DNA of 43,377 bases, taken from NCBI GenBank assembly GCA_964595055.1, contig CAZQOV010000005.1, positions 1-43,377 of the forward strand, read 5' to 3'. This DNA is from CAYRTD01 sp964595055 (lineage in GTDB: Bacteria; Bacteroidota; Bacteroidia; Bacteroidales; GCA-2748055). Both the position numbers and the translations under genes were made by a program. Below are positions 41,380 through 43,377 of the stretch, one piece after another (within the stretch, counting starts at the first letter, position 1; each line of letters starts with the position of its first letter). The notes under the pieces were generated by a model. That model was not told the DNA's origin. It did no database searches and saw only the letters and a program-made list of their open reading frames with translations.

Positions 41380-43377
41380 TTAAAATTTAGCAGTGACACC
41401 CAAACTAACAGATCTGGTTTTCGGATATACATTGTACTGATCTATACCAAAATTAATCCCATCAATACTTGTCTCAGGATCCAATCCGGAATAATTTGTC
41501 AGCACAAAAAGATTATTCCCCGACAGATTTACTTTAAGCCCGGATAACCAGCCGATATTGTCGGTTGGCAGATCATAGGACAGATTGATAAAATCGAGCC
41601 TCAAAAATGAAGCATCCTCAACATACAGATCAGAGACCTGCGGTGGGCTAATTCTTCCTTCATTATACCAATCAATTGCTTCCGGTAAGCGGTTTAGTGT
41701 GGGGAATTCTCCGGGATAGTCGAACATCATGGCAGTGGCATTGTAAAGATCGTTTCCGATCATGGATCTGAAAGTAACGTCCAGAGTCCAGTTCCTAAAG
41801 AATTTAAAGCTATTTGACCATCCTATTTCGACATCGGGAAGAGCAGTTCCTGCAACATATCTTTTTGCCTTCGAAACAATGTCGGTATACCCCCCATCCT
41901 GAGATTCATAGACCATAACTCCATCTACAGTGCCCACATATTTAGGTACATAAAAACTTCCAAGACTTTCACCTTCTATGAGTCCGATGACCCAGGCGCC
42001 TGTCAGACCACGTCCTTGAATATAACCTTCCGGACGATAAGGAACTTCATCCTCCCGGGTAGTTGCTCTACCACCCAGATCAGTATTAAGTTGAACATTT
42101 CTGGAAACTGCCAGGTTCGTTCTCCACTGAAAATTTTGATTATCGATGGCAAAAAACTGAGCGCTGAGTTCAACGCCTTTGTTCTCCATCGAACCGGCAT
42201 TATCCCACTTACGCGGGGCAATATTCGGTGGTACCGGCACAGCAAATTCACCAAGCAGGTCATCGGTAATCTTCTGATAAAACTCAAGTGAACCGCTGAT
42301 CCTGTTTTTGAAAAGACCAAAATCAAGCCCCAAATTATATTCCGCTGTTTCTTCCCATTGTAAAAGCGGATTTACATTCATTTCCGGACCATAAGTAACA
42401 ACCTCTTCTCCTGTTTCAGGATCCGTTGCAAAACCAGGAACAAATAGTGTTTTCGAAAGGTTGACCCCAAGCGATTCATTTCCTGAAACACCATAGGATG
42501 CACGCAATTTTAAATTGCTTATTACATCGGCATTTTCCAGAAAAGCCTCACGATGGAGGTTCCAGCCAACAGCCGCAGTAGGGAACCAACCCCATTTGTT
42601 ATCCTCTCCAAACTTGGTGGATCCATCTCTTCTCAAAGAGGCACTGGCATAATATTTACTGTCATAGTTATATTGAACCCGTCCGAAAAAGCCAATTAAC
42701 CTGGACATATTTTTATAAGAAGATATCCCGCTTCTTTCAAAAGTATTGAAAGAACTAATATTATATGCCGCGAGGAAATCAGAGGTAGCTTCAGTACCTT
42801 CAATAGAAAAACCATCAAAATTGGTTTCCTGCCAGGAATGACCCACAACGGCATTCAAATTGTGTAAGCCATCGAATGTCTTTTCATAGGAAAAATAGGT
42901 TTCAATCAATTTACGCGCCGTATTACTGTAGGATCTCCTTCCTCTTCCAGCAGAATTGGTCGCCCAGGAATCGCGGGGTACAAAGAATAAATTGTGGTGG
43001 TTATCTTTTGTATAACCGAGATTTACCGTACCGGTAAAACCCTCGAAAATCTCCATGTCGGCTTTCAAAGATCCGTAAAACCGCTGGGCATCACGGGTGT
43101 TAATCACCTCGTTGATGGTGGCGAGAGGATTGACATAATTAAAGGCCCTCTCTACCTGGTAAAAAGATCCGTCTTCTGCATACACCGGATCCGTGGGATT
43201 TCTGGAGTAAGCCTGATATAAGATATCTCTCAGGCCATACCCTCCATAATCTTCGTAGTCGTTGTTCTCAATGGTTCCGGACAGACTTGAACTGAGGGTA
43301 AGCCGATCATCCAACGCTTTATGCGAAAGATTGATCTTACCGATCGTTCTTTCTTTTGAGGTTCCCTTAACCACGCC
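41380..43377 (-). CDS. SusC/RagA-like TonB-dependent outer-membrane transporter (5' end outside window)
   Basis: The C-terminal 665 residues or so of a SusC-type porin. The frame stays open to the window edge, so the signal peptide, carboxypeptidase-like regulatory domain, TonB box and plug are not seen; full-length members are near 1000 residues. The visible part is barrel: WGWFPTAAVGWNLHREAFL, LRASYGVSGNESLG, NLGLDFGLFKNRISGSLEFYQK, GVELSAQFF, and the typical end LFVLTNYSGLDPETS ... SVSLGVTAKF. It would import oligosaccharides delivered by SusD, using TonB energy. It is the first of the three sus genes visible here (susC, susD, susE). Confidence 0.95.
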   Translation of the reverse strand, partial: GVVKGTSKERTIGKINLSHKALDDRLTLSSSLSGTIENNDYEDYGGYGLRDILYQAYSRNPTDPVYAEDGSFYQVERAFNYVNPLATINEVINTRDAQRFYGSLKADMEIFEGFTGTVNLGYTKDNHHNLFFVPRDSWATNSAGRGRRSYSNTARKLIETYFSYEKTFDGLHNLNAVVGHSWQETNFDGFSIEGTEATSDFLAAYNISSFNTFERSGISSYKNMSRLIGFFGRVQYNYDSKYYASASLRRDGSTKFGEDNKWGWFPTAAVGWNLHREAFLENADVISNLKLRASYGVSGNESLGVNLSKTLFVPGFATDPETGEEVVTYGPEMNVNPLLQWEETAEYNLGLDFGLFKNRISGSLEFYQKITDDLLGEFAVPVPPNIAPRKWDNAGSMENKGVELSAQFFAIDNQNFQWRTNLAVSRNVQLNTDLGGRATTREDEVPYRPEGYIQGRGLTGAWVIGLIEGESLGSFYVPKYVGTVDGVMVYESQDGGYTDIVSKAKRYVAGTALPDVEIGWSNSFKFFRNWTLDVTFRSMIGNDLYNATAMMFDYPGEFPTLNRLPEAIDWYNEGRISPPQVSDLYVEDASFLRLDFINLSYDLPTDNIGWLSGLKVNLSGNNLFVLTNYSGLDPETSIDGINFGIDQYNVYPKTRSVSLGVTAKF

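Overview
The window reads as chromosomal DNA of a member of the Bacteroidota, most like Bacteroidales. The evidence is the repeated -7 promoter motif TAnnTTTG, a SusC/SusD/SusE glycan-uptake cluster, an amylase with a type IX secretion (T9SS) C-terminal signal, the long form of IspG, a 1142-residue IleRS, and the ileS-dksA-lspA gene order. This is inference from family knowledge; no search was run. I saw no rRNA, tRNA, insertion sequence or CRISPR array.

Layout. 1-463 holds an indel-free array of 29 heptamers (GGTGATN). 464-2588: a small four-helix-bundle protein and a Wzi-like outer-membrane barrel. 2686-8367: an extended SDR, then ileS, a DksA/TraR-like protein and lspA. 8469-11037: a tightly packed three-gene metal ABC importer whose ATPase carries an N-terminal DUF1893-like domain. 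11208-16573: a TetR regulator, an atypical sugar transferase, a PhoR-like histidine kinase and a PutP-like symporter. 16719-19622 (minus): a four-gene operon (unknown protein, CPBP membrane protein, two SDRs), divergent from an acyl-CoA ligase (19717-21378). 21485-29609: DUF2461 protein, ispD, DUF2807 protein, rnr, cysS and ispG; IspD and IspG are both in the MEP isoprenoid pathway. 29934-33836: a polyprenyl-phosphate sugar transferase, gmd and fcl, that is, glycan initiation plus GDP-L-fucose synthesis. 34053-34682: a HAD phosphatase. 34867-43377 (minus): an alpha-glucan utilisation locus with susC (cut by the window end), susD, susE/F and a secreted GH13 amylase.

The main points for a second look are: (1) a decayed GH13 neopullulanase-like remnant between susE and the amylase gene, recognisable only when frames are stitched together; (2) a probable one-base deletion that removes the normal SusE/F C-terminus; (3) the DUF1893-ABC ATPase fusion in a metal-uptake operon; (4) a sugar transferase with a methyltransferase-like middle region and no normal membrane hairpin before its catalytic domain; (5) the heptamer array and in-phase traces of the same period elsewhere; (6) palindromes upstream of the fucose/surface-glycan genes. 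I did not find a clearly new multi-gene defence or mobile system. The DUF1893 importer and the unknown-CPBP-SDR-SDR operon are the best candidates for undescribed biology.
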